Assembly: GCA_037719575.1 (NCBI GenBank)
Contig: JBBJMF010000027.1
Location: 1 to 31,893, forward strand
Source of the DNA: JAWWPG01 sp037719575
GTDB lineage: Bacteria; Actinomycetota; Actinomycetes; Propionibacteriales; Nocardioidaceae
Reading direction: 5' to 3'
Length of the DNA: 31,893 bases
Of this stretch, positions 15,285 through 23,180 are shown one piece after another. Below the pieces are notes generated by a model. The model was not told the origin of the DNA. It worked only from the letters and a program-made list of their open reading frames with translations, and did not search any database. Position numbers and translations under genes: made by a program. Every line of letters begins with the position of its first letter. The stretch's first letter is position 1.

Positions 15285-16196
15285 GTGAGCGCAGAGAACA
15301 GCCAGCAGACCCCGACGTCCACCGGCACGGCCAAGGTCAAGCGCGGCATGGCCGAGATGCTCAAGGGCGGCGTGATCATGGACGTCGTCACGGCCGACCA
15401 GGCCAAGATCGCGGAGGACGCCGGTGCCGTCGCGGTGATGGCCCTCGAGCGGGTCCCCGCCGACATCCGGGCTCAGGGCGGCGTGTCGCGGATGAGCGAC
15501 CCCGACATGATCGACAGCATCATCGGCGCGGTGTCCATCCCGGTGATGGCGAAGGCGCGGATCGGGCACTTCGTCGAGGCGCAGGTGCTGCAGAGCCTCG
15601 GCGTCGACTACGTCGACGAGTCCGAGGTGCTCACCCCCGCCGACTACGCGCACCACATCGACAAGTGGCAGTTCACGGTGCCGTTCGTGTGCGGTGCGAC
15701 GAACCTCGGCGAGGCCCTGCGCCGGATCAGCGAAGGTGCCGCGATGATCCGGTCGAAGGGCGAGGCCGGCACCGGCGACGTGTCCAACGCCACCACCCAC
15801 ATGCGGTCGATCCGTGGCGAGATACGGCGGCTGTCCTCGATGAGTGAGGACGAGATGTACCACGCCGCCAAGGACCTGCAGGCACCGTACGACCTGGTCA
15901 AGGAGGTCGCGGCTGCCGGCAGGCTGCCCGTCGTGCTGTTCACCGCCGGTGGCATCGCGACGCCCGCGGATGCGGCGATGATGATGCAAATCGGCGCCGA
16001 GGGCGTGTTTGTCGGGTCGGGCATCTTCAAGGCCGGCAACCCGGCGGAGCGCGCCGCGGCGATCGTCAAGGCCACCACGTTCTTCGACGACCCCGACGTG
16101 ATCGCCAAGGTGTCGCGCGGGCTCGGCGAGGCCATGGTCGGCATCAACGTCGACGAGATCCCGCAGCCCCATCGCCTTGCCGAGCGCGGCTGGTGA
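15285..16196 (+). CDS. pdxS: Pyridoxal 5'-phosphate synthase, synthase subunit PdxS
   Basis: PdxS condenses ribose 5-phosphate, glyceraldehyde 3-phosphate and ammonia to PLP; ammonia comes from the glutaminase PdxT. The 303-residue (beta/alpha)8 barrel carries the family hallmarks: KRGMAEMLKGGVIMDVVTAD (catalytic Asp), AVMALERVPADIRAQGGVSRM, MAKARIGHFVEAQ (Schiff-base Lys), and FTAGGIATPADAAMMMQIGA plus GVFVGSGIF. It starts at GTG 15285 with GAGAGGG eight bases upstream. The N-terminal 15 residues are a Ser/Thr/Gln-rich extension common in actinobacteria. It is divergent from pdxR and followed after 16 bp by a DUF6891-like gene and then pdxT. Confidence 0.97.
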   Translation: MSAENSQQTPTSTGTAKVKRGMAEMLKGGVIMDVVTADQAKIAEDAGAVAVMALERVPADIRAQGGVSRMSDPDMIDSIIGAVSIPVMAKARIGHFVEAQVLQSLGVDYVDESEVLTPADYAHHIDKWQFTVPFVCGATNLGEALRRISEGAAMIRSKGEAGTGDVSNATTHMRSIRGEIRRLSSMSEDEMYHAAKDLQAPYDLVKEVAAAGRLPVVLFTAGGIATPADAAMMMQIGAEGVFVGSGIFKAGNPAERAAAIVKATTFFDDPDVIAKVSRGLGEAMVGINVDEIPQPHRLAERGW

Positions 16197-16212
16197 CGTC
16201 CACGCATCACGG

Positions 16213-16800
16213 ATGGCGCTGATGATGGCCATCGGGAGCCTGGGAAAGGCCGGTCGGCTGGCGCAGCTGCGCACGTTCGCGCGATGCCAGGTGTGGTCGG
16301 GCTATCGCTCGGACTCCGAGATCAGGGCCGAGGTGTACGACGCCGCGCTGGCCGAGGAGCGTGACCGGGATGCCGCCGCCGCCATGTCGGAGGAGCTGGT
16401 CTCCTCAGCGCAGCGGGAGCTCGCCGAGTCGAGCCCCGGCTGGCCGTCCCCCACGGGCTTCGAGCGGCTGCAGCGCGCGTTCACGGAGCTGAGAGGACAG
16501 GGAGTCGCCGTACTCGAAGCCGTCGACGACCACTGGGCGGCCGCGGAGGAGCTCGAGCGCCGCACGGCTGCGGGCAGCGACCCGCGGGGGATCGCCTACT
16601 TCACTCATCCCGACGTCTGGCATGCGGTCGAGCACGGCATGCTCGAGATCAACCTCTGGCACGGCGGCTCGGCCAACGTCGCGCCTGGCGACTCTCTCCT
16701 GGACGAGGTGCTCGAAGCTCTCACTGCTCAGGGGATTCCTGCGGTCTTCGATGAGGGTCGAATCGAGGCGTCGGTTGTCTGGCAGCGCCGGGGCGAGTGA
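16213..16800 (+). CDS. DUF6891-like hypothetical protein between pdxS and pdxT
   Basis: This soluble protein of about 195 residues is mostly helical. The N-terminal part (WSGYRSDSEIRAEVYDAALA) resembles the 'W-GY-s-eEI' opening of DUF6891 proteins, and the C-terminal part (GIAYFTHPDVWHAVEHG, INLWHGG) resembles their 'gi-yFh-qDt--av' region. That family assignment is from memory and moderate. Several ATGs (16213, 16222, 16225) are possible starts; none has a strong ribosome binding site. The gene lies inside the PLP synthase cluster, and its 3' end overlaps the likely pdxT start, so it is co-transcribed. M. tuberculosis has an unrelated gene (tesB2) in this slot, so the link to PLP may be incidental. 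Confidence 0.7.
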   Translation: MALMMAIGSLGKAGRLAQLRTFARCQVWSGYRSDSEIRAEVYDAALAEERDRDAAAAMSEELVSSAQRELAESSPGWPSPTGFERLQRAFTELRGQGVAVLEAVDDHWAAAEELERRTAAGSDPRGIAYFTHPDVWHAVEHGMLEINLWHGGSANVAPGDSLLDEVLEALTAQGIPAVFDEGRIEASVVWQRRGE

Positions 16801-17401
16801 GCAGCCGGTCGTCGGAGTCCTGGCGCTGCAGGGGGACGTCCGGGAGCACCTCCAGATGCTCGCCGGCTGTGGTGCGGATGCCCGTCCGGTACGACGACCT
16901 GCCGAGCTGGCCACGCTCGACGCCCTGGTGATCCCGGGCGGGGAGTCGACCACGATCGTCCGGCTGGCGCGCATCTTCGACCTGCTCGAGCCGATCCGCG
17001 AACGCCTCTCGGCGGGGATGCCGGCCCTCGGCACGTGTGCGGGGATGATCATGCTGGCGGACCGCCTGGTTGGCGGCGCCCAGGAGCAGGGCACGTTCGG
17101 CGGGCTCGATGTCGCCGTACGCCGCAACGCCTTCGGACGGCAGGTCGACTCCTTCGAGACCGACGTCGACCTCGTCGGTCTCGCCACCCCGCTGCATGCT
17201 GTCTTCATCCGGGCGCCATGGGTGGAGGAGGTGGGCGCCGGCGTCGAGGTGCTCGCCAGGGTCGCATCCGGCGGGCCGGAGACGTCCACCGGTAGGATCG
17301 TCGCCGTCCGACAGGGGCGGGTGATGGCCACGTCGTTCCATCCCGAGATCTCGGGCGACGACCGGGTGCACCGGTACTTCGTCGACCTGGTCACCACCTA
17401 G
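16775..17401 (+). CDS. pdxT: Pyridoxal 5'-phosphate synthase glutaminase subunit PdxT
   Basis: PdxT releases ammonia from glutamine and channels it to PdxS. About 208 residues show the class I glutamine amidotransferase layout: VVGVLALQGDVREH at the N-terminus, the oxyanion strand VIPGGESTTI, the nucleophile in LGTCAGMIML (Cys), and the His-x-Glu pair in SFHPEISGD. The start is uncertain. TTG 16775 has GAGG six bases upstream; ATG 16751 would add eight more residues. Family members usually begin four to six residues before VVGVLALQ, where no in-frame start exists. However, a GTG overlapping the previous stop (GTGA, 16797) is one frame off, hinting at an indel near 16800. The gene overlaps the DUF6891-like gene in either case. 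Confidence 0.92.
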   Translation: MSGSAGASEQPVVGVLALQGDVREHLQMLAGCGADARPVRRPAELATLDALVIPGGESTTIVRLARIFDLLEPIRERLSAGMPALGTCAGMIMLADRLVGGAQEQGTFGGLDVAVRRNAFGRQVDSFETDVDLVGLATPLHAVFIRAPWVEEVGAGVEVLARVASGGPETSTGRIVAVRQGRVMATSFHPEISGDDRVHRYFVDLVTT

Positions 17402-17448
17402 CCGACCTGTCCGCAGGCACAGCTGAGACTCGAGGAGCACCAGCACGC

Positions 17449-18222
17449 ATGTCCGGCCACTCCAAATGGGCGACGACGAAGCACAAGAAGGCGGTCGTCG
17501 ACGCCAGACGCGGCAAGCTGTTCGCCAAGCTCATCAAGAACATCGAGGTCGCCGCGCGCACCGGTGGAGGTGACCCCGCCGGGAACCCCACGCTGTACGA
17601 CGCCATCCAGAAGGCGAAGCGGACATCGGTGCCGGGCGACAACATCGACCGCGCCGTCAAGCGCGGCTCGGGACTCGAGGCGGGCGGCGCGGACTGGCAG
17701 ACGATCATGTACGAGGGCTACGCGCCCGGCGGTGTCGCGCTGCTGATCGAGTGCCTGACCGACAACCGCAACCGCGCCGCCGGCGATGTGCGTACGGCGA
17801 TGACCCGCGGCGGCGGTTCGATGGCCGACGCCGGTTCGGTGTCCTACATGTTCACCCGCAAGGGTGTGGTGATCGTGCCGAAGGAGCAGGAGGAGCGTGC
17901 CTCGACGACCGAGGATGACGTCCTGGGGGCCGTGCTCGAGGCGGGGGCTGAGGAGGTCAACGACCTGGGGGAGGCCTTCGAGGTCATCTCGGAGCCGACC
18001 GATCTGGTCGCCGTACGCTCAGCTCTGCAGGCCGACGGTATCGACTACGAGTCCGCCGAGGCGTCGTTCGTGCCGAGTGTGACCGTCGAGGTGGACAAGC
18101 CCGGCGCCACCCGGATCTTCCGGCTGATCGAGGCACTCGAGGACTCCGACGACGTGCAGAACGTGTTCGGCAACTTCGACATCCCCGACGACGTCATGGC
18201 CGAGCTCGACGACGAGGACTGA
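17449..18222 (+). CDS. YebC/PmpR family regulatory protein
   Basis: The 257-residue protein begins MSGHSKWATTKHKKAVVDAR, the invariant YebC N-terminus, and includes NPTLYDAIQKAKRTSVPGDN and YEGYAPGGVALLIECLTDNR, which are family marks. YebC proteins were described as DNA-binding regulators, and recent work links members to ribosomes stalled at proline-rich stretches. In most actinobacteria, as here, the gene is next to ruvC-ruvA-ruvB. The ATG at 17449 has GAGGAG about 11 bases upstream. The acidic C-terminus (DDVMAELDDED) is usual. A 304-bp gap with strong palindromes separates it from ruvC, so it may end a transcript begun at pdxS. Confidence 0.95.
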   Translation: MSGHSKWATTKHKKAVVDARRGKLFAKLIKNIEVAARTGGGDPAGNPTLYDAIQKAKRTSVPGDNIDRAVKRGSGLEAGGADWQTIMYEGYAPGGVALLIECLTDNRNRAAGDVRTAMTRGGGSMADAGSVSYMFTRKGVVIVPKEQEERASTTEDDVLGAVLEAGAEEVNDLGEAFEVISEPTDLVAVRSALQADGIDYESAEASFVPSVTVEVDKPGATRIFRLIEALEDSDDVQNVFGNFDIPDDVMAELDDED

Positions 18223-18240
18223 CCTCGCACGGCCGGGTGT

Positions 18241-18322
18241 TTGGGTGGTGCACCACCCAGAGGGCCCCCAAGCCACTCAAGTTTGGGTGGCTTGGGGGCG
18301 ACTTGGGTGGTGCACCACCCAG
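18241..18322. repeat. Palindromic repeat cluster between yebC and ruvC
   Basis: Two identical copies of the perfect 18-bp palindrome TGGGTGGTGCACCACCCA lie at 18242-18259 and 18304-18321. Each sits in a longer direct repeat that starts TTGGG and ends CCCAGA then GGCC. Between them is a third hairpin with arms CCCCCAAGCCA (18265-18275) and TGGCTTGGGGG (18288-18298): a perfect 11-bp stem with a 12-base loop. The whole 82-bp unit is therefore three stem-loops in a row. It could be a REP/MITE-type repeat, a bidirectional terminator after yebC, or a binding site. The rest of the gap (18323-18516) holds no gene I can see. Confidence 0.75.
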
Positions 18323-18526
18323 ACGGCCCTTTGGGCGACGCGCCGATCTGGTGGCTGAGCGCGCTACCTGGGTTGGTCAGCCGCGGGAACACCCAGGCCG
18401 CGCGGCCATGCGGATCCGGCGCGTCGGTCGCCGGTACGTCGCTAGGCGGCGCTAGGTTTGGCTGGTCGAACACCTGTTCGCCGAGTCAGCGAGTGCTGCC
18501 GGTGGCGGGCTCAACCAGGAGGCGCT

Positions 18527-19084
18527 GTGCGGGTGCTGGGCATCGACCCCGGGCTGACCAGGTGTGGGCTCGGAGTTGTGGAAGGCGGGGTCGGCGGCGC
18601 CTTGCGGGCGGTCGCGGTCGACGTCGTCCGCACTCCGTCGGGCGCCGAGCTCGGGCCCCGGCTCGTCATCATCTGGGACCGGATCGAGTCCTGGCTCGAC
18701 ACCTACCATCCCGACGCCGTCGCCGTGGAACGGGTGTTCTCCCAGCACAACGTGCGCACGGTCATGGGCACCGCGCAGGTGTCCGGCGTGGCGATCGCGG
18801 CGGCGGCCCGTCGCAGGCTCCCGGTGGCCCTGCACACCCCGAGCGAGGTCAAGGCTGCGGTCACCGGAAGCGGCCGCGCCGACAAGGCACAGGTCGCCGC
18901 GATGGTGACCCGGCTGCTGAAGCTCAGCGAGCGTCCCACGCCGGCCGATGCGGCGGACGCTCTCGCGCTTGCCATCTGTCACATCTGGCGTGGTGGTGCG
19001 GATGCCCGACTCCGGCAGGCGACGGCGGCAGCAGCGGCAGCAACAGCGGCCAGGCTCGCGAGCGCGGTGGCTTCGGCGCCATGA
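18527..19084 (+). CDS. ruvC: Crossover junction endodeoxyribonuclease RuvC
   Basis: RuvC is the dimeric resolvase that cuts Holliday junctions moved by RuvAB. The 185 residues show the RNase H-like fold with all four catalytic acids: D7 (VLGIDPGLTRCG), E68 (VAVERVF), D141 and D144 (DAADALALAICH). The match in spacing to the E. coli enzyme (7, 66, 138, 141) is close. The GTG at 18527 has AGGAGG four bases upstream. The C-terminus is extended with an alanine-rich stretch (AAAAAATAARLASAVASAP). The stop overlaps the ruvA start as ATGA, so ruvC and ruvA are translationally coupled. Confidence 0.96.
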   Translation: MRVLGIDPGLTRCGLGVVEGGVGGALRAVAVDVVRTPSGAELGPRLVIIWDRIESWLDTYHPDAVAVERVFSQHNVRTVMGTAQVSGVAIAAAARRRLPVALHTPSEVKAAVTGSGRADKAQVAAMVTRLLKLSERPTPADAADALALAICHIWRGGADARLRQATAAAAAATAARLASAVASAP

Positions 19085-19704
19085 TCGCGTTCGTGCGTGG
19101 CATGGTCGCCTCGGTGCTCGTCGACTCGGCAGTCGTCGAGGTCGGAGGGGTCGGCATCCAGGTGCTGTGCACGCCAGCGACGCTGGCAACCCTCCGGGTC
19201 GGCGCGGAGACGTCGCTCGCGACCTCGATGGTCGTCCGGGAGGACTCCCTCACGCTCTTCGGGTTCCTCGAGCCAGACGAGCGGTCGCTGTTCGAGACGC
19301 TGCAGACGGCAAGCGGCGTCGGACCCCGGCTGGCCCAGGCCATGCTGGCGGTCCACGGCCCCGACGAGATCCGGCGCGCGGTCAGGACCGACGACCTCGT
19401 CTCGCTCTGCAAGGTGCCCGGCATCGGCCGCAAGGGCGCCCAGCGGATCGTGCTCGAGCTCAAGGACCGGATCGGCGCGCCGACGGGGGTGACCGTCCTG
19501 GGCGAGCGCCGCGCCACCTCGGCTCATGACGGATGGCGCGACACGGTCCGCGGTGCGCTGATCGGCCTCGGCTGGTCAGCGCGAGAGGCCGACGAGGCGC
19601 TCGACTCCGTTGCCCCGCTGGCCGACGACGCGGTAGCCGCGGGCGGCCCGGTCCCCACCCCCGACCTGCTGCGGGCGGCCCTTCGCTCGCTGTCGAGGGC
19701 CTGA
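19081..19704 (+). CDS. ruvA: Holliday junction branch migration protein RuvA
   Basis: RuvA binds four-way junctions as a tetramer and loads RuvB. The 207-residue protein has the OB-fold N-terminal domain (MIAFVRGMVASVLVDSAVVE), two helix-hairpin-helix motifs (ASGVGPRLAQAMLAV and VPGIGRKGAQRIVLELKD), a variable linker, and the C-terminal RuvB-binding domain (RGALIGLGWSAREADEALDS). The ATG at 19081 overlaps the ruvC stop. Only five bases separate it from ruvB. Confidence 0.96.
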   Translation: MIAFVRGMVASVLVDSAVVEVGGVGIQVLCTPATLATLRVGAETSLATSMVVREDSLTLFGFLEPDERSLFETLQTASGVGPRLAQAMLAVHGPDEIRRAVRTDDLVSLCKVPGIGRKGAQRIVLELKDRIGAPTGVTVLGERRATSAHDGWRDTVRGALIGLGWSAREADEALDSVAPLADDAVAAGGPVPTPDLLRAALRSLSRA

Positions 19705-19709
19705 GCAAC

Positions 19710-20759
19710 ATGACGTACGACGACCGGTTGCTGGAGGCGGAAGCCAGCGGTGACGAGCGGGCTGTCGAGGCGGCGCTGCGTCCGCGGAGCCTCGACGAGA
19801 TCATCGGCCAGGAACGGGTGCGCGAGCAGCTCGGCCTGGTGCTGGCGGCGGCGCTCGGGCGCGGTCGGACGCCCGACCACGTCCTGCTGTCGGGTCCTCC
19901 CGGGCTCGGCAAGACGACGATCGCCATGATCATCGCCCACGAGATGGGCACCCCGATGCGCATCACCAGCGGGCCCGCCATCCAGCATGCGGGTGACCTG
20001 GCGGCGATCCTGTCCGGACTCAACGAGGGCGACGTGCTGTTTCTCGACGAGATCCACCGGATGTCGCGCCCGGCGGAGGAGATGCTCTACCTCGCGATGG
20101 AGGACTTCCGGGTCGACGTGATCGTCGGCAAGGGGCCAGGCGCGACCGCGATCCCGCTCGAGATTCCGCCGTTCACGCTGGTAGGTGCCACCACCCGCGC
20201 GGGCCTGCTGCCCGGTCCGCTGCGGGACAGGTTCGGGTTCACGGCCCACCTGGAGTTCTACGAGCCCGACGAGCTGCGCAAGATCGTCGTCCGCTCCGCC
20301 AATCTGCTCAAGGTGACTGTCGACGAACCCGGTGCCACGGAGATCGCCTCGCGGTCGCGCGGCACCCCACGCATCGCGAACCGGCTGCTGCGCCGGGTCC
20401 GCGACTTCGCCCAGGTGCGCGCCGACGGCGTGGTGACGCGGGTGCTGGCACGCGACGCGCTGGCGCTCTTCGAGGTCGACGAGCAGGGCCTCGACCGGCT
20501 CGACCTGGGCGTCCTCGATGCGCTCTGCCGACGCTTCGGCGGGGGACCGGTGGGGCTCGGCACGCTGGCCGTCGCGGTAGGCGAGGAGCGGGAGACAGTG
20601 GAAGAGGTCGCCGAGCCGTTCCTGGTGCGCTCGGGCTACCTGGCTCGCACCTCCCGGGGCCGGGTAGCCACACCGGCCGCGTGGGCGCACCTCGGGCTGC
20701 GGGCACCCTCGACCGCACCGTTCACCGATCAGACCCCGCTCTTCGCCGTCGAGGAGTAA
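19710..20759 (+). CDS. ruvB: Holliday junction DNA helicase RuvB
   Basis: RuvB is the hexameric AAA+ motor of branch migration. The 349 residues include LRPRSLDEIIGQ, Walker A GPPGLGKT (62-69), Walker B with DEIH (113-116), the beta-hairpin/sensor region LVGATTRAGLLPGPLRDRFG with the arginine finger, and a C-terminal winged helix (VAEPFLVRSGYLARTSRGRV) that contacts DNA. The ATG at 19710 follows ruvA by five bases; no strong ribosome binding site is seen, which suggests coupling. Length and motifs are normal. Confidence 0.97.
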   Translation: MTYDDRLLEAEASGDERAVEAALRPRSLDEIIGQERVREQLGLVLAAALGRGRTPDHVLLSGPPGLGKTTIAMIIAHEMGTPMRITSGPAIQHAGDLAAILSGLNEGDVLFLDEIHRMSRPAEEMLYLAMEDFRVDVIVGKGPGATAIPLEIPPFTLVGATTRAGLLPGPLRDRFGFTAHLEFYEPDELRKIVVRSANLLKVTVDEPGATEIASRSRGTPRIANRLLRRVRDFAQVRADGVVTRVLARDALALFEVDEQGLDRLDLGVLDALCRRFGGGPVGLGTLAVAVGEERETVEEVAEPFLVRSGYLARTSRGRVATPAAWAHLGLRAPSTAPFTDQTPLFAVEE

Positions 20760-20772
20760 GGCCCAAGCACGG

Positions 20773-20838
20773 TCGGCCGTCGGGCCGAGAGCCAGCAGCC
20801 GACTGTAGCCAGGAGGGTGGTTCGGCTACGGTTACACT
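20773..20838 (+). promoter_or_regulatory. Possible terminator hairpin and promoter before yajC
   Basis: A short perfect stem, TCGGCC-GTCG-GGCCGA (20773-20788), follows ruvB by 13 bases. TACACT at 20833-20838 is a good -10 hexamer, with the predicted transcript start about 55 bases before the yajC GTG, but no clear -35 lies 16-18 bp upstream. If both are real, yajC-secD-secF-apt forms its own transcription unit, separate from ruvCAB. Confidence 0.3.
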
Positions 20839-20899
20839 CGCCCTTTGGCCGTTCTTGCGACGGCTCCCTGTCATGTCGTCGGTACGGAGGAGTTTCCGC

Positions 20900-21253
20900 G
20901 TGGATGCGAGCCAGCTCGAGGCGTACCTGCCGCTGGTGCTCCTGGTCGTTGTGGGCTACCTCCTCCTGATTCGGCCGGCGCGCAAGCGTGCGCGTGCGAC
21001 GGCTGAGCTCCAGTCGGCGCTGTCGCCCGGGGACGAGGTCATGCTGTCGAGTGGCCTCTTCGGGGTCCTTGTCGACGTCGTGGACGAGGTGGCCCAGGTC
21101 GAGCTGGCTCCCGGCATCGTCGTGCGGGTCCATCGCGGTGCGGTGACCCAGATCATCACCGACCGCCCGTCGCCAGTCGCGGACGACGCCGACGACGACG
21201 TACCAAGGCTCCCCGGGGAGACTTCGGGCGACGACGACGCCGGAAAGAGCTGA
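20900..21253 (+). CDS. yajC: Preprotein translocase subunit YajC
   Basis: This small membrane protein of the Sec holotranslocon associates with SecDF. The 117 residues have an N-terminal helix (LPLVLLVVVGYLLLIRPARK), whose end matches the family's 'lirPqqkr' motif. The cytoplasmic domain has LSPGDEVMLSSGLFGVLVDV, APGIVVRVHRGAVTQII, and an acidic tail. The GTG at 20900 has GGAGGAG seven bases upstream; an in-frame ATG at 20873 lacks one. It is one base upstream of secD. Confidence 0.92.
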   Translation: MDASQLEAYLPLVLLVVVGYLLLIRPARKRARATAELQSALSPGDEVMLSSGLFGVLVDVVDEVAQVELAPGIVVRVHRGAVTQIITDRPSPVADDADDDVPRLPGETSGDDDAGKS

Positions 21254-21254
21254 C

Positions 21255-23180
21255 GTGGCGACGAGAGCGTCGAGGCCGACGCGAACCTTGCTGATCTTCG
21301 CGGTGGTGATCGGCGTGATGTACCTCGCCGTCGCAGCGCTCGGGAACTGGAAGCCCAAGCTCGGGCTCGACCTCCAGGGCGGGACGCGCATCACGCTGCA
21401 GGCGCAGTCCATCGGCGGCACCGTGACCAGCGACAAGCTCACCCAAGCCGTCGACATCATCAGCTCGCGGGTGAACGGTGCGGGTGTGTCGGAAGCCGAG
21501 GTCACGACCCAGGGCAGCGACATCGTGATCGTCGAGATCCCCGGCAAGGTCGACAGCGACCTCGCGCAGACCGTCGGCGAGACCGCCCAGCTCCGGTTCC
21601 GGATCGTGGCGGCGGTCTACCCGCCCACCACACCTACCCAGCCCACGACGCCCTCGCCGACCTCGACGTCACCGACAAGCTCACCGACCAGCACACCGAC
21701 GGGGACGACGCCTACCGGCACACCCCCTGGCTCGCCGTCGACCCCGACGCCGCCGACGAGCTCCTCCACCGGACCCACGCTCGCTCCTGGCAGCGACACG
21801 ACGTCGGCCGGCAAGAACCGCCCGGCGCCACGCCAGCTCGACCGAGGCGCGGTGCCGCGGGGGGCGGGACCGACGACGCCCACCGCCCCGACCACCCCGA
21901 CGGGCACGGCGACCTCAACGTCGACCCCCACCGCCCCGACGACACCCACCGCCCCGACAACACCGACCACCCCGACCCCTACCCCGTCCACGGACAGCTT
22001 CTCGGTGCTCCCGCCGGAGGCCCTCCAGCCGCCCAACCTGCTACAGATCGACGACCCGTACGCCTGGGTGAAGAGCCCGCCACAGCAATGGCTGCAGGAC
22101 GCCGCGACCTACCAGTGCCCGGCGTCAGGCCGCACGACGACCAAGCAGCTCGACGTGCCGAGCCAGCCGCTGATCTCCTGTGACGACAAGGGCGCGCGCT
22201 ACCTCCTGGGCCCGGCGGTCGTCGAGGGCACCGATGTCGACGGCGCCTCGTCGGGCATCCCGCAGGGACAGGTCGCGTATGCCGTGACGCTCTCGTTCAC
22301 CAGTGCCGGCGGGAAGGCGTTCGCCGATGCGACGACCAAGATCGCGGTGACCAACACGTCGAGCCCCAACGCGGGGGAGCAGATGGCGATCGTCCTGGAC
22401 GGCGATGTCCTGTCGGCGCCGACCAACCAGCAACCGATCGTCGGGGGCGAGGCAGTCATCACCGGCAGCACGAGCAACCCGTTCACCCAGTCGTCGGCGG
22501 CCAGTTTGGCCAATGCGCTCAAGTACGGCGCCCTGCCGCTCTCGTTCACCCTCCAGGACACCACGACTCAGGGGCCGGAGCTCGCGAGCGGCCAGCTCGA
22601 CGCGGGCATCGTCGCGGGTATCGTCGGGCTGATCCTCGTGGTCGCGTACTGCATCTTCTACTACCGGGCGCTGGCGTTCGTCGTCATCTCGTCCCTGCTC
22701 GTCGCCGGACTGATCACCTACGCGAGCGTCCTCCTGCTCGGCCACGCCTACGGCTTCACGCTGACCCTTCCCGGCATCGCCGGCCTGATCGTTGCGGTGG
22801 GTATCACCGCGGACTCGTTCATCGTCTACTTCGAACGCCTGCGTGACGAGGTGCGCGACGGCAAGACCCTGCGCACCTCCGTCGAGACCGGGTGGGTGCG
22901 CGCGCGGAGCACGATCCTCGCCGCGGACTCGGTGTCGATGCTGGCCGCGCTGGTGCTCTTCATCTTCGCGATCGGCGTGGTCAAGGGCTTCGCGTTCGCG
23001 CTCGGCCTCATCACCTTCATCGACGTGTTCGTGGTGTTCTTCTTCACCAAGCCCCTGGTGACACTGTTGGCACGCACCAAGTTCTTCGGCCAGGGACACA
23101 AGCTCTCCGGTTTGGACCGCCAGCACCTCGGGATGCCGCCGTTGAAGCCGAGAGCCCGCCCGGTGCGGGGGGAAACCTGA
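21255..23180 (+). CDS. secD: Protein translocase subunit SecD with long Pro/Thr/Ser insert
   Basis: SecD works with SecF to pull secreted proteins across the membrane using the proton gradient. The 641 residues include transmembrane helix 1 (about 11-29), the P1 start KPKLGLDLQGGTRITLQA, and at the C-terminus the five-helix block with GLILVVAYCIFYYRALAFVV, TLPGIAGLIVAVGITADSFI and VYFERLRDEVRDGK. These carry the family's conserved D519/GMAVDANV-like motif as GITADSF. Residues about 123-250 form a low-complexity insert of Pro, Thr and Ser (TTPTAPTTPT-type repeats) inside the periplasmic P1 domain, which explains most of the extra length. The start is GTG, one base after the yajC stop; secF overlaps the stop (TGATG). 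Confidence 0.96.
   Translation: MATRASRPTRTLLIFAVVIGVMYLAVAALGNWKPKLGLDLQGGTRITLQAQSIGGTVTSDKLTQAVDIISSRVNGAGVSEAEVTTQGSDIVIVEIPGKVDSDLAQTVGETAQLRFRIVAAVYPPTTPTQPTTPSPTSTSPTSSPTSTPTGTTPTGTPPGSPSTPTPPTSSSTGPTLAPGSDTTSAGKNRPAPRQLDRGAVPRGAGPTTPTAPTTPTGTATSTSTPTAPTTPTAPTTPTTPTPTPSTDSFSVLPPEALQPPNLLQIDDPYAWVKSPPQQWLQDAATYQCPASGRTTTKQLDVPSQPLISCDDKGARYLLGPAVVEGTDVDGASSGIPQGQVAYAVTLSFTSAGGKAFADATTKIAVTNTSSPNAGEQMAIVLDGDVLSAPTNQQPIVGGEAVITGSTSNPFTQSSAASLANALKYGALPLSFTLQDTTTQGPELASGQLDAGIVAGIVGLILVVAYCIFYYRALAFVVISSLLVAGLITYASVLLLGHAYGFTLTLPGIAGLIVAVGITADSFIVYFERLRDEVRDGKTLRTSVETGWVRARSTILAADSVSMLAALVLFIFAIGVVKGFAFALGLITFIDVFVVFFFTKPLVTLLARTKFFGQGHKLSGLDRQHLGMPPLKPRARPVRGET

Noticed and set aside
18241..18322. 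Possible mini-CRISPR
   Set aside because: There are only two repeat copies, they are perfect palindromes, the region between them is itself a hairpin, and no cas genes are present.
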